From JBBRHQ01 sp963840235 (GTDB lineage: Bacteria; Actinomycetota; Thermoleophilia; Solirubrobacterales; 70-9): a DNA stretch of 64,000 bases. The position numbers were made by a program, and so were the translations under genes. Below are positions 46,500 through 54,132 of the stretch, in pieces; position 1 is the first letter of the stretch; the number at the start of each line of letters is the position of its first letter. Location: positions 122,479-186,478 of the forward strand of contig CAWIYC010000006.1 of NCBI GenBank assembly GCA_963840235.1, given 5' to 3'. The notes below the pieces were generated by a model. The model ran no database searches and had not been told where the DNA came from. It worked only from the letters and a program-made list of their open reading frames with translations.

Positions 46500-47567
46500 G
46501 TGCGTTTCCTCCGAGTCGCCAGCGCTGCCCTCTGCCTGCTCGCAATAGCGGCCTTCGCGACGGCCTGCGGTGACTCGAGCTCCTCGGATTCGACCTCAGC
46601 CCCCGTCACCGACCGCCCGGCTCCTCCGGCCAGCGACTTCCCCAAGGCCGATGGAAAGACACTGGGCGAGGTTCTGAACTCGGCCTCCGGCCCCTCGAAC
46701 CTGGTCGTCTCGCCCGCCTCTCAGGTCTTCTATGAGGGCGAGAACCGCTACTCCTTCGGCGTCTTCAAGATCGATCGCACCCAGGTTCCGGACGCGGAGG
46801 TGGCCCTGTATTTCGCCAAGGTCCCGCCGACGAAGGGAGCTCCCGCCACTACGGGCGCCGCAGGGTCGAGCCCGACCAAGGCCGAGGCCAAGGCGCTTGA
46901 CCAGCCCGCCGAGGGCCCCTTTCCGGCATCTGTGCAGAGCCTCGAGACCCAGCCCGCCTTTCGCGCCGTCACCACCTCCAACGACCCCGACTCGGCCACC
47001 GCTGTCTACGTCACCAACGTCAACTTCCCCAGCGACGGCGAGTGGCGGATCGCGGCGATGATCAAGGGAGGCGACCAGCTCAAGGCGACGCTGCTGCCGA
47101 GCGCGATCGTCGGCCAGTTCGCCGGCGTCCCCCGGGTGGGGCAGCGGCCGCCGCGCATCCACACCCCGACGCCCGAGTCCGTCGGCGGAGATCTATCCAA
47201 GATCACCACCCGGATCCCGCCGGAACCGATGAACAAGGTGGATTTCTACGACGCTCTCGGCAATAAGCCGATCGTCCTCATCTTCGCCACCCCACAGTTC
47301 TGCCAGAGCCGGGTCTGCGGGCCGGTGGTTGACGTGGCGGCCCAGGTGCAGGAGAAATACGGCGACAAGGTCGACTTCATCCACATGGAGATCTACAACG
47401 ACAACGACCCGAGCAAGGGCGTGCGACCCCAGGTGCGTGCCTTCAACCTGCCCGGGGAGCCGTGGGTCTTCGTCATCGACCGCAACGGCGAGGTCCGGAC
47501 CGTGATAGAAGGCGCATTCGGCGTCAACGAACTCGAGAAGGCCGTCGAGGGGGTGGCCGGCAAATGA
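46500..47567 (+). CDS. Lipoprotein with C-terminal thioredoxin-like domain
   Basis: A 355-residue lipoprotein. The signal ends FATAC-GDSSSSD, so Cys23 would be lipidated. A beta-rich extracellular domain (about 55-205) precedes a thioredoxin-fold domain starting NKPIVLIFATPQFCQSRVCG (about 255-275), with PWVFVIDRNGEV near the end. Cysteines are spaced C-x4-C (FCQSRVC) rather than C-x2-C, as in Sco/peroxiredoxin-like proteins, so redox or metal handling outside the membrane is likely. GTG start; the stop overlaps the Hpt gene by ATGA. Confidence 0.82.
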   Translation: MRFLRVASAALCLLAIAAFATACGDSSSSDSTSAPVTDRPAPPASDFPKADGKTLGEVLNSASGPSNLVVSPASQVFYEGENRYSFGVFKIDRTQVPDAEVALYFAKVPPTKGAPATTGAAGSSPTKAEAKALDQPAEGPFPASVQSLETQPAFRAVTTSNDPDSATAVYVTNVNFPSDGEWRIAAMIKGGDQLKATLLPSAIVGQFAGVPRVGQRPPRIHTPTPESVGGDLSKITTRIPPEPMNKVDFYDALGNKPIVLIFATPQFCQSRVCGPVVDVAAQVQEKYGDKVDFIHMEIYNDNDPSKGVRPQVRAFNLPGEPWVFVIDRNGEVRTVIEGAFGVNELEKAVEGVAGK

Positions 47568-47926
47568 GCGAAGCAGAATCCGACGAGGCCCTGAAGGAGT
47601 CCTTCGCCGCCGAGGCGCGGCGCCGATGCGACGTCATCTCCGCCGGCCTCGAGACCGGGACCACCGACTTCGAGACCCTGCGCCAGGAGGCCCACGCCCT
47701 CAAGGGCACCGCCGCCGTCGTCGGTCTCCAGCGCCTCGCCGAGCTGGCCGGCCTGATGGAGTCCGACCTGGCCGAGGCCGGCAAGGCCAACGACTTGCGC
47801 CCCGGCCGCGCCCACCAGATAGCCGACGCAGCCAAAGCCCTCGCCGAAGGCGCCGTGGCCGCCGCCGAGGGCAACGATGAGCCGCCCGACGTCGGCCGCT
47901 CGCTGGCGCAACTGTTCAGCGTCTGA
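47564..47926 (+). CDS. Hpt (histidine phosphotransfer) domain protein
   Basis: A 120-residue stand-alone Hpt protein. EAHALKGTAAVVGLQRLAEL contains the phospho-accepting His in the canonical HxLKG motif. Helical segments on both sides fit a four-helix bundle. It would pass phosphate between a hybrid kinase and a response regulator, none of which lie in the window. The frame is open upstream, but ATG 47564, overlapping the lipoprotein stop, starts the conserved part. Confidence 0.82.
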   Translation: MSEAESDEALKESFAAEARRRCDVISAGLETGTTDFETLRQEAHALKGTAAVVGLQRLAELAGLMESDLAEAGKANDLRPGRAHQIADAAKALAEGAVAAAEGNDEPPDVGRSLAQLFSV

Positions 47927-47970
47927 AGCCGCCGCTCTCTCGCCTCCTGCCGCGCTACGCTCGCCTGCGC

Positions 47971-48044
47971 GGGCCGGTAGCTCAGCTGGTTAGAGCAGCG
48001 GACTCATAATCCGTCGGTCGAAGGTTCGAGTCCTTCCCGGCCCA
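47971..48044 (+). tRNA. tRNA with anticodon CAU (elongator Met or Ile2)
   Basis: A complete cloverleaf: acceptor GGGCCGG/CCGGCCC, D arm AGCTCAGCTGGTTAGAGC, anticodon loop CTCATAA, T arm GAAGG-TTCGAGT-CCTTC, discriminator A. No CCA is encoded. CAU without initiator features means elongator tRNA-Met or the tRNA-Ile whose C34 becomes lysidine; I cannot decide by eye. Its 3' half recurs eight or more times downstream, marking it as the attachment site of the accessory region. Confidence 0.95.
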
Positions 48045-48101
48045 TGAAAGACCTGGAAATCGCAACCTTGTCGGATGGTCGCTCCCGTCGAATGTAGCTG
48101 C

Positions 48102-48107
48102 TACGCT
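48102..48107 (+). promoter_or_regulatory. TACGCT -10 box of the toxin-antitoxin operon
   Basis: TACGCT ends six bases before the antitoxin ATG. It overlaps a small inverted sequence, GTAGC-TGCTAC (48094-48104), a possible operator for antitoxin autorepression. Confidence 0.4.
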
Positions 48108-48113
48108 TGGTCT

Positions 48114-48389
48114 ATGACGCTACATGCAGACGACTACCAGGTTGGGATCAGGGACCTCCACGACCGGCTCAGCGAGCACCTTGAGCGGGTCGAAGGGGGC
48201 ATCGAGATCACCGTCACGCGGCGCGGCAGACCAATCGCACGACTCTCGGCGGTCGACAGCGAGAATCCGTTGGACGAGCTAGTCAGGCGCGGCTTGATCT
48301 CGCAGCCGGCTAAGCCGCGTGGTCCGAGGCGGCCGCGCGTCAAGCCGCGGGGCTCGGTCTCCGATCTCGTGGCGGACCAGCGCCGCTGA
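48114..48389 (+). CDS. Phd/YefM-type antitoxin
   Basis: A 91-residue antitoxin. VGIRDLHDRLSEHLERVEGG, then IEITVTRRGRPIARLSAV, matches the DNA-binding Phd/YefM fold, which recognises its own operator. The C-terminal Arg/Lys/Pro-rich half would wrap the toxin. ATG 48114 is chosen over an earlier in-frame ATG because it follows a TACGCT box and starts the conserved part. The stop overlaps the PIN toxin start. First gene after the intact tRNA, so at the edge of the integrated region. Confidence 0.85.
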   Translation: MTLHADDYQVGIRDLHDRLSEHLERVEGGIEITVTRRGRPIARLSAVDSENPLDELVRRGLISQPAKPRGPRRPRVKPRGSVSDLVADQRR

Positions 48390-48817
48390 TCCTCTACTTC
48401 GACACCTCGGCCCTGGTCAAGCTCGTCGTGATCGAGGAGGGCTCGAACCTCGCAACCGGGCTATGGGAGACGCTACACCCGGCGGCCTCGAGCATCCTGT
48501 CCTATCCGGAGGGTCGCGCTGCGCTGGCTGCCGCGCGACGCGCCGGCCGCCTGACCGCCCAGTCCCACAAGCAGGTGCTTGCGGACTTCGAAGATCTGCA
48601 GGCCGAGTTGGTTGTGGTTGGGATTGACGAGGCCCTCGCGCGGGAGGCTGGCGAACTAGCCGATGACCTCGGGCTTCGCGGTTACGACGCAGTTCATCTC
48701 GCGAGCGCGATCGGGTTTGGCGCGGATGCGACGCTGATCACTTGGGACGGTGATCTCCGCGACGCCGCGAGGGCACTCGGATGCGCCGTTGCACCTGCGC
48801 CCGCACGCTTGGAATGA
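48386..48817 (+). CDS. VapC-type PIN-domain toxin, apparent CTG or ATC start
   Basis: About 143 residues. The PIN acidic residues are all visible: Asp in ILYFDTSALVKL, Glu in YPEGRAAL, Asp in LRGYDAVHLASAIG, and Asp in LITWDGDLRDAARALG. These bind Mg2+ for ribonuclease activity. The first Asp is encoded before any ATG, GTG or TTG in frame, so translation should begin at CTG 48386, whose CTGA overlaps the antitoxin stop, or at the ATC after it. A start at GTG 48428 would remove a catalytic Asp. Translational coupling to the antitoxin is likely. Confidence 0.82.
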   Translation: MILYFDTSALVKLVVIEEGSNLATGLWETLHPAASSILSYPEGRAALAAARRAGRLTAQSHKQVLADFEDLQAELVVVGIDEALAREAGELADDLGLRGYDAVHLASAIGFGADATLITWDGDLRDAARALGCAVAPAPARLE

Positions 48818-48953
48818 GTGCACGACCGCCATGGCTCTCGCTCTCACGCGAGAGCAGTAGCCGCGCCGGAGACTGGGTTGCATGAAAAGGAGAAGCGGCT
48901 GACGCATCGTTAGAAACCATCGCGGACGCGCGCTGGGGGCGGCTCGGGTCCTT

Positions 48954-49391
48954 GTGTGTCAGGATCAGTGCGTGGCGGATAAATCGGTCGCGGACCAACT
49001 CCGCGAGCTCGGCGTGAAGAATGTCCTTGTGCAGATGGCCGAGCGCGGCCAGCTCCTCGCCCTGAAGTGCGAGACGCCGCAGTGCTACCACCACAAGGGG
49101 CGCGGCGAGTTCGATCCGGTCGGGACGCCGGGCAACAAGTGGACGCCCTCGCGCGACCACTACCCGATCCTTAAGTGGGCCGGCGGGAAGCTCGTCCCCG
49201 AGAACGTTCGACTGTCCCACACCTGGTGCAACAAGCTGGACTACGGACGGCGGACGCAGATCCGGACGCTGCTCGCGAAAGGCAAGTCCCTCGACGAGAT
49301 CGCTGAGAGCCTGAACCGCAAGGATGTCCCCCCGGCCCACGGCACGAACCGATGGACGGCCGCCATGGTGCGCAAGGCCTACGTGTCCTAG
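48954..49391 (+). CDS. HNH-like nuclease with C-terminal recombinase-type HTH
   Basis: A 145-residue protein (or 139 from GTG 48972). The middle segment, SRDHYPILKWAGGKLVPENV and then RLSHTWCNKLDYG, resembles an HNH core: D-H, a Gly-Gly turn, Asn, and a final C-N. A CETPQCYHH segment could help bind zinc. The C-terminus (SLDEIAESLNRKDVPPAHGT, RWTAAMVRKAY) is the helix-turn-helix often seen in large serine recombinases. The combination suggests a small mobile-element DNA-binding nuclease. The start is uncertain. Confidence 0.62.
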   Translation: MCQDQCVADKSVADQLRELGVKNVLVQMAERGQLLALKCETPQCYHHKGRGEFDPVGTPGNKWTPSRDHYPILKWAGGKLVPENVRLSHTWCNKLDYGRRTQIRTLLAKGKSLDEIAESLNRKDVPPAHGTNRWTAAMVRKAYVS

Positions 49392-49701
49392 TCCGGGTTC
49401 GGCGCTGGGTGCCGCTTTGCGCGAGGATCAGCAGGCCGCCGAACTGTGATGTCAGGGTCAGAGAAGTTCTCCGACCTCTTCGGCAGTCAACCCTGCGTCG
49501 CGCACCTGTCATACCGGCAGCAATCGCGCTCGGGTTGTGAAACCGGATCGCACGGGGCCCCCGTCGCTTCGCACGGAAAGCATCAACGCTCTGACTCGCC
49601 GGGTGTCGCGATTGACGACCTAGTCGTCGCGGAATAGGGTCGCCCTATACGAGCGCGAGCACAGTGACGCGCACCGGGTGGCGGACGAAAGGACGAGTTT
49701 G
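49392..49701. other. Gene-poor gap
   Basis: No convincing gene is seen in these 310 bases. They contain a CGCTTTGCGCGAGGATCAG sequence similar to stretches near 50570 and 53285, and a GATGTCAGGGTCAGAGAA that may be a worn MSQENVE-type start. Confidence 0.3.
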
Positions 49702-49965
49702 ATGGCTACGTACGTGATCACCCATGAGGTGGACGATGTCGGGCATTGGCTGAGCTCGCCGAAGCGAGAAGAGGTTTTCGGGCCTATCGGCATTACCGTG
49801 CGGCCCTTTCACGACCCACAGGGATCCAACAAGGTCGCACTCATCGCCGAGATCCCCGACATGGATGCCTTCCAGGAGTTCATGCAGAGCGAGGCCGCCG
49901 CGGATGCGATGAAGTTCGACGGCGTCAAACCGGAGACGGTGCTCGTTCTGGGTGAAGGTCTCTAG
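49702..49965 (+). CDS. Small dimeric alpha/beta-barrel-like protein
   Basis: An 87-residue protein, MATYVITHEVDDVGHWLSSP, then ITVRPFHDPQGSNKVALIAE, IPDMDAFQEFMQSEAAADAM and VLVLGEGL. The beta-alpha-beta order, with an aromatic-rich helix, suits small ABM/EthD-like ferredoxin-fold proteins. AAAGGACG precedes the ATG at 49702, which is preferred to a start eight codons earlier. Function unknown; similar short proteins are widespread in this lineage. Confidence 0.65.
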   Translation: MATYVITHEVDDVGHWLSSPKREEVFGPIGITVRPFHDPQGSNKVALIAEIPDMDAFQEFMQSEAAADAMKFDGVKPETVLVLGEGL

Positions 49966-50086
49966 CGGAGAAGACTCCGTCAGGAGTACCGCTCTGGACG
50001 AGTAGGAGAGCGGAGCGTTCGGTCAGCCAGTGCTGCTTCGCGCGTGTGGGAGTATCCGTCATGCAACGGGACGAGAAGGAGGCGAG

Positions 50087-50521
50087 ATGGCGAGTGCGCG
50101 GGAGGTAATAGATCGTCACGTCGCGGCGTTCGGCGCCAAAGATCCGGACGCCGAGCCATGGAGTGAAGACGCCGAGATGGTGACCCCGGCCGGACGGTTT
50201 GAGGGTCGGGATCAGGTCCTTGGATTCTTAAAGGTGTTCTGGAATGCTTTGCCCGACGCGCGTCTCGAGATCACCCGCTCGATCGAGGATGGCGCGCTCG
50301 CCGCGGCGGAGGGAATGTTGACTGGCACGCAGACCGGTGCCCTTCAGACACCGGACGGAGAAATCCCGCCTACCGGCCGGCGCGTGGAACTTCGCTGGAT
50401 GGGGATGTACGAAGTGCGCGGAGACCAGCTCGCCTCTGAGCACCTGTACTTCGATCAGGTTGACTTCATGACCCAGCTTGGGGTGATGTCGGCCGCGCCG
50501 GCTGAGGAGACTGCTACATAG
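50087..50521 (+). CDS. SnoaL-like ester-cyclase family protein
   Basis: A 144-residue NTF2-fold protein. EVIDRHVAAFGAKDPDAEPW is the usual first helix, followed by RFEGRDQVLGFLKVFWNALPDARLEI, IPPTGRRVELRWMGMYEVRG and a C-terminal EHLYFDQVDFMTQLGV. The HxYFD(Q)xxxxxQLG ending is typical of SnoaL-like polyketide cyclases. AAGGAGG lies seven bases before ATG 50087, so it is translated from its own ribosome site. It differs from the MSQENVE set in lacking their N- and C-terminal signatures. Confidence 0.82.
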   Translation: MASAREVIDRHVAAFGAKDPDAEPWSEDAEMVTPAGRFEGRDQVLGFLKVFWNALPDARLEITRSIEDGALAAAEGMLTGTQTGALQTPDGEIPPTGRRVELRWMGMYEVRGDQLASEHLYFDQVDFMTQLGVMSAAPAEETAT

Positions 50522-50600
50522 ATTCACAGGCGACGCGACGCAACCCTGAGCGGTTGGCGCTCACTGTCGCTTCGCGCGAGGACCAAGCGCAGACTGAGGC

Positions 50601-51035
50601 TCAGAGCGTCTCGTCCAGCGGCAATCCGAGGCGGCGGCAGGCCTCACGAGCCGTGATCGCCTCGGGCTTCAGCCCGGGATGGTCGAGGAGATCGCGATCG
50701 CCGGTCACGATTGCCTCTGCGCTCGCCTCACGGGCAAGCGCAGGCAGATAGTCGTCATCGGGATCGCGCAGCATCGCTGGGGGTGAGACCGGGTCGTCGC
50801 GCATGACCGCGATCCGCTCGAGTCCCGCCAGCACAGTCGCGCGATCCTCCGCCGGCAGCCGCTCGCGGAAGTAGGAGCCCTCGAGCCCCCGTCTCACCTC
50901 CCCGATCAGGCGCTCGCAGGCCACCATCTCGATCTTGCCGTCTTCGACCGCGTCCATCAGCAGCGACGTCGGCGTGCCCGGCCGAGCCACGGCGGCGCTG
51001 AGGAGCACGCTGGCATCGAGCAGCAGCCGGGTCAA
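50601..51035 (-). CDS. PIN-domain toxin
   Basis: A 144-residue toxin. LLLDASVLLSAAV has the first PIN Asp, ERLIGEVRRGL the Glu, PDDDYLPALAREASAEAIVTGDRDLLDH the remaining Asp residues. This pattern is that of the putative PIN family annotated as toxin-antitoxin component. TTG 51035 is the likely start, overlapping the stop of the antitoxin by TTGA. A long open frame continues upstream across the antitoxin but without PIN homology. Confidence 0.82.
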   Translation of the reverse strand: MTRLLLDASVLLSAAVARPGTPTSLLMDAVEDGKIEMVACERLIGEVRRGLEGSYFRERLPAEDRATVLAGLERIAVMRDDPVSPPAMLRDPDDDYLPALAREASAEAIVTGDRDLLDHPGLKPEAITAREACRRLGLPLDETL

Positions 51036-51253
51036 TTCCGCGCGCCGCGCGCCTCGTGGACGGCGCGCACGCCGAACTCGACCGCCTCCTCCTCGGAGAG
51101 GGCGTTTCGCTGCTGCGAGCTCCGCAGGGCGGCGAAGCCGAGCTGGATCAGGACCAGGTCCTCGATCAGCTGGCGGTCGGGCTTCTCGGGCCAGCGCTCT
51201 CGGAGCCGCGCGAGCAACTCGGTGTCGATCTCCACTGAGGTTGTCGCAGCCAT
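51032..51253 (-). CDS. Antitoxin partner of the PIN toxin
   Basis: A 73-residue protein: MAATTSVEIDTELLARLRER, then PDRQLIEDLVLIQLGFAAL. The short beta-strand followed by two helices suits a ribbon-helix-helix antitoxin. It is upstream of, and overlaps, the PIN gene, the normal antitoxin-first order. The remaining helix (SEEEAVEFGVRAVHEAR) would contact the toxin. Confidence 0.72.
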   Translation of the reverse strand: MAATTSVEIDTELLARLRERWPEKPDRQLIEDLVLIQLGFAALRSSQQRNALSEEEAVEFGVRAVHEARGARN

Positions 51254-51307
51254 GACTCGATTCTAGGGATGAGCCTCGACCCAACCAACCCCAATAGGAG
51301 GAGAGCC

Positions 51308-52009
51308 ATGAGCAAGACCGAAACGCTCGACGCTGCCGGTCGCCGCCGGTCGCCCGCGACGTTTCCCGACTACCTGGCGGGGCGCCCGCCCCGGAACAAG
51401 GGGCGCCGCTACCCCGCCGACCCTCCCAGGGTGGAGGAGATCATGGCGGTGATGCGAGAGGCCGGCGAGCGCCCACCCGGTATCCGATTGCGAGGCCTGA
51501 TTGTCGTCCTCTGGCGAGCAGGGCTTCGGATCTCAGAGGCCCTCGCCCTTGCCGAGGGTGATCTCGAGCCCGGCCGCGGGGCGATGCTGGTTCGCCACGG
51601 CAAGGGCGGCCGCCGTCGTGAGGTCGGCATGGACGAGTGGGGCTGGCAGCAGCTTCGTCCCTGGCTTGAGCACCGGGTCGCAATGCCGGTGGGCCCGCTC
51701 TTCTGCGTGGTGAAGGGCCCAACCGCCGGCCAGCCCTGGTCTGCGCCCTCGGTCCGAACCCAGTTCCGGCGTCTAGCTGTCAGGGCCGGAGTGCGGCGGC
51801 GTTTCGCGCCGCACCAGCTCCGCCATGCCCACGCCGTTGAGATGGCGCGCGAGGGGGTCTCGCTGAACGTGATCCAGCGCCAGCTGGGTCACGCCAACCT
51901 CGGCATTACCTCCATCTATCTGGAGGGGATCGACGCCGGGGAGATCATCGAGACGGTCCACGCCAGACGCGCACCGCTGATCCCGGCCGCGACGGCGCTC
52001 GGCCGTTAG
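51308..52009 (+). CDS. Small tyrosine recombinase/integrase
   Basis: A 233-residue tyrosine recombinase made almost entirely of the catalytic domain. Arg in LWRAGLRISEALAL, Lys in RHGKGGRRREV, His-x-x-Arg in FAPHQLRHAHAVEM, His in QLGHANLGITS and the nucleophile Tyr in SIYLEG are all present. About 60 residues precede the catalytic domain, too few for the usual SAM-like arm/core-binding domain. GGAGGAG lies just before ATG 51308. It is the only accessory integrase in the window and lies in the first unit of the tRNA-fragment array, so it is the candidate driver; that link is an inference. Confidence 0.88.
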   Translation: MSKTETLDAAGRRRSPATFPDYLAGRPPRNKGRRYPADPPRVEEIMAVMREAGERPPGIRLRGLIVVLWRAGLRISEALALAEGDLEPGRGAMLVRHGKGGRRREVGMDEWGWQQLRPWLEHRVAMPVGPLFCVVKGPTAGQPWSAPSVRTQFRRLAVRAGVRRRFAPHQLRHAHAVEMAREGVSLNVIQRQLGHANLGITSIYLEGIDAGEIIETVHARRAPLIPAATALGR

Positions 52010-52021
52010 ATCGGCCAACGG

Positions 52022-52043
52022 GCGGGCGCCGCAGGGCGCCCGC
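52022..52043 (+). terminator. Hairpin terminator after the integrase
   Basis: GCGGGCGCC and its exact complement form a 9-bp stem around GCAG, 13 bases past the stop codon. Confidence 0.65.
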
Positions 52044-52197
52044 TCGTCATCCAGTGGGAAAGCGAGCCCGCCCCCTGAACAGGTCGCGAAGAGTGCTGTC
52101 GGCACGCGGGAGGGAGCCCTCCAGAGTTGAGTGCACGACGCTTGGGGAGCCGTGGCCCTTGACGGCCGCGAGCCGCAGGCGGGAGACTGCGGCGGCG

Positions 52198-52587
52198 ATG
52201 TCGCAGGAAAACGTGGAGACATCGAAGAGATTCATTGACGCCCTGACGCGCCGCGACTATGAGGCTGCCGCAAGAGAGGTGGGTCCCCGATTGGAAATCA
52301 ACGACACCGACATCCCGGAATCGACTGCCTCCGACTCCTTGTCTAGGTGGGCTGGCTCGATGTGACGAGACTTGGGAGGACTGGAGATTCGAGGACCTGG
52401 AGATCCGCGCTGTGGGCAACGACCGGACGGTCCATCTCTTCACGATGGTCGTAACGGGCAAGGGAAGCGGGATCGAGCTATCCCGCAAGGACGCCCATGT
52501 TGCCGAATATCGCGACGGCAAATGGTGCGTCTCAGCTACTACAACGATCAGGACGAGGCTCTCAACGCCGCGCGGCTACGGGAGTAG
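52198..52587 (+). pseudogene. MSQENVE-type SnoaL-like gene with two frameshifts
   Basis: ATG 52198 opens MSQENVETSKRFIDALTRRD in one frame until a stop at 52363. Homology continues in a second frame from about 52340 (LGGLARCDETWEDWRFEDLE, VHLFTMVVTGKGSGIEL) and returns to the first near 52527 (RLSYYNDQDEALNAARLRE-stop 52587). The repaired product would be a normal NTF2-fold protein of about 130 residues. Two frame changes suggest genuine decay. Confidence 0.75.
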
Positions 52588-52695
52588 GTCGGCAATCGGC
52601 TCAATAGCCCGGAGCCACAGGAAGCCATCGATGGAAGTTTGGTCAGCTGGCCTTCCGAGACTAGTGTCAACAGACTCGAAGGAAAGGAGAAAGGC

Positions 52696-53196
52696 GTGAG
52701 CGACGACACCGAGACCGCGATCCTGGCGGGAGGCTGCTACTGGATCATGCAGCAACTGCTGCGCCAACCCGATGGGGTCATCTCCACGCGCGTGGGATGG
52801 ACCGGTGGCGAGGGAAACAACCCGACGGAGGGGAACCCTCGGGGTCACGCCGAGGCGGTCGAGGTCGTCTTCGATCCGGAGCGGCTCTCCTATCGGGACC
52901 TACTCGAGTGGTTCTTCTCGGTCCACCGGGCCGACCTTGGCGGAGACCTCGTCGGCTACAGCACCCGCTCGGAGATCTTCTTTACGACAAACGAACAGCG
53001 CCAGATTGCCGAGGCGACGATCCCCGACGTCGACGCTTCGGGCCACTGGCCCGGCAAGGTTGTGACCAAGGTCAGCGCGGCCGGTCCCTTCTGGGAGGCG
53101 GTGGCCGAGGATCAGGACGCCCTCCAGCGCTATCCCGACACCTGTCCGTTTCCGCGCGCCGCGGCGAAGGCCGCCGCCCGCGAGACCGCGGCCTAG
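52696..53196 (+). CDS. msrA: Peptide methionine sulfoxide reductase MsrA
   Basis: A 166-residue MsrA, repairing oxidised methionine (S-sulfoxide). The catalytic Cys is in AGGCYWIMQQLL (family GCFW; Trp kept, Phe to Tyr). TRVGWTGGEGNNPTEGNPRG, HAEAVEVVFDPERLSYRDLL, GYSTRSEIFFTTNEQRQIAE and a PFWEAVAEDQDALQRYPDTC end-segment match the family. GTG 52696 with AAAGGAGAAAGG upstream is preferred to an ATG 19 codons earlier. The usual C-terminal resolving cysteines are not evident apart from the Cys in DTCPFP. Confidence 0.88.
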   Translation: MSDDTETAILAGGCYWIMQQLLRQPDGVISTRVGWTGGEGNNPTEGNPRGHAEAVEVVFDPERLSYRDLLEWFFSVHRADLGGDLVGYSTRSEIFFTTNEQRQIAEATIPDVDASGHWPGKVVTKVSAAGPFWEAVAEDQDALQRYPDTCPFPRAAAKAAARETAA

Positions 53197-53331
53197 CTGA
53201 GTCTGAATAGGAGCGTCTCCGCCTTCAAGCCAGCTAGGTGTTTTGAACGAGGAGCGGTCGGGCCGAGAGTCCGCGGAGTCGCGACTGCTTTGCGCGAAGA
53301 GCAGTAGTCACGGAGCTTCAGGTAGCCGGAA

Positions 53332-53434
53332 CTTTGTCCCAAACTTTGTCCCCGACTCCAGCGAACTCCTTGGACAGGATCGAGCTGGATCGAACTCCTC
53401 GGGCACAACTGAACTCTCTGGACAAGATTCCGCA
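53332..53434 (+). repeat. Conserved upstream module, class I (copy 1)
   Basis: Opens AACTTTGTCCC, then ACTTTGTCCCCGACTCC and GAACTCCTTGGACAGGATCGA, running to tRNA fragment 1. Related blocks precede fragments 2 and 5, and a worn one lies at 60270. No gene is recognised in it. Confidence 0.65.
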
Positions 53435-53479
53435 GGACTCATAATCCGTCGGTCGGAGGTTCGAGTCCTCCCCGGCCCA
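53435..53479 (+). repeat. tRNA(CAU) 3'-half fragment 1 (att-like)
   Basis: GGACTCATAATCCGTCGGTC through the T arm to CCCGGCCCA. It matches the intact tRNA from just before the anticodon loop to the discriminator base. The T stem is GGAGG/CCTCC instead of GAAGG/CCTTC, a paired change. Confidence 0.88.
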
Positions 53480-53629
53480 TCGCTCTGGAAGGCGATATGC
53501 GCCGCTTTTCGGGCCGGCGCTTGGCGTGGGTGGGCAACTGATTGGGCAACTGTTGCTCGGGCAGGGTTTGCCAGCAGTCCGACGGCGCGGGTCATCTCGC
53601 CACCCGTGGTGGGCGATACTGCGCAGGCG
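53480..53629 (+). promoter_or_regulatory. Conserved downstream module with GATACT promoter (copy 1)
   Basis: TCGCTCTGGAAGGCGATATG, a GGGCAACTGATTGGGCAAC stretch, then GCGGGTCATCTCGCCACCC and GATACT nine bases before ATG 53630. Nearly the same 150 bases follow fragments 2 and 8. It appears to supply a promoter to whatever lies downstream. Confidence 0.6.
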
Positions 53630-54034
53630 ATGTCGCAGGAGAACGTCAAGACCGTGCTCGACGCGATTGCGGCCTTCAACCGTGGCGGCCCGGCCGCCTG
53701 GTCTGAGTTCTTTGCCGACGACATCGACTACCGGGCAGTCGAGGGCGCCGCCGATGATCCTGGCCCGATCCGAGACAGGGACGCCCTGCGCGACTACGCG
53801 CAGGACTGGCTCGACACCTTCGACGACTTCAGGGTCGAAGCTCCCGAGCTGATCGACGCAGGGGAGGAAAACGTGATTGCGGTCATCAGGACCTTCGGAC
53901 GCGCCAAGCTGAGCGGCGTCGAAACGGGTCTGACCTTCGCCGTCGTCTTCACGATCCGCGACGGCAGGATCGCGGTGGGCCGAGAGTACGCGACACGCAA
54001 GGGGGCCCTCGAAGCCGCCGGGCTGTTGGAGTAG
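53630..54034 (+). CDS. SnoaL-like protein (MSQENVK type)
   Basis: A 134-residue NTF2-fold protein. It starts MSQENVKTVLDAIAAFNRGG and ends GALEAAGLLE, the signature ends of the array. The core has DDPGPIRDRDALRDYAQDWL and FDDFRVEAPELIDAGEENVI, then VFTIRDGRIAVGREYATRKG. A small-molecule binding pocket is expected but no reaction can be named. Probably leaderless from the GATACT box. First gene of unit 2. Confidence 0.85.
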   Translation: MSQENVKTVLDAIAAFNRGGPAAWSEFFADDIDYRAVEGAADDPGPIRDRDALRDYAQDWLDTFDDFRVEAPELIDAGEENVIAVIRTFGRAKLSGVETGLTFAVVFTIRDGRIAVGREYATRKGALEAAGLLE

Positions 54035-54132
54035 GCGGCGCGACTTTTTAGCGGCCGTTCCCGGGTCACCGCGCTACCGCGCCCGCCAAAAACGCCGCGA
54101 CCGAATCCACGAAGCGAGATACTGCGCAGGCG

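Noticed and set aside
53435..53479. Fragments as complete additional tRNA genes
   Set aside because: None has a D arm or 5' acceptor strand, so no cloverleaf can form.
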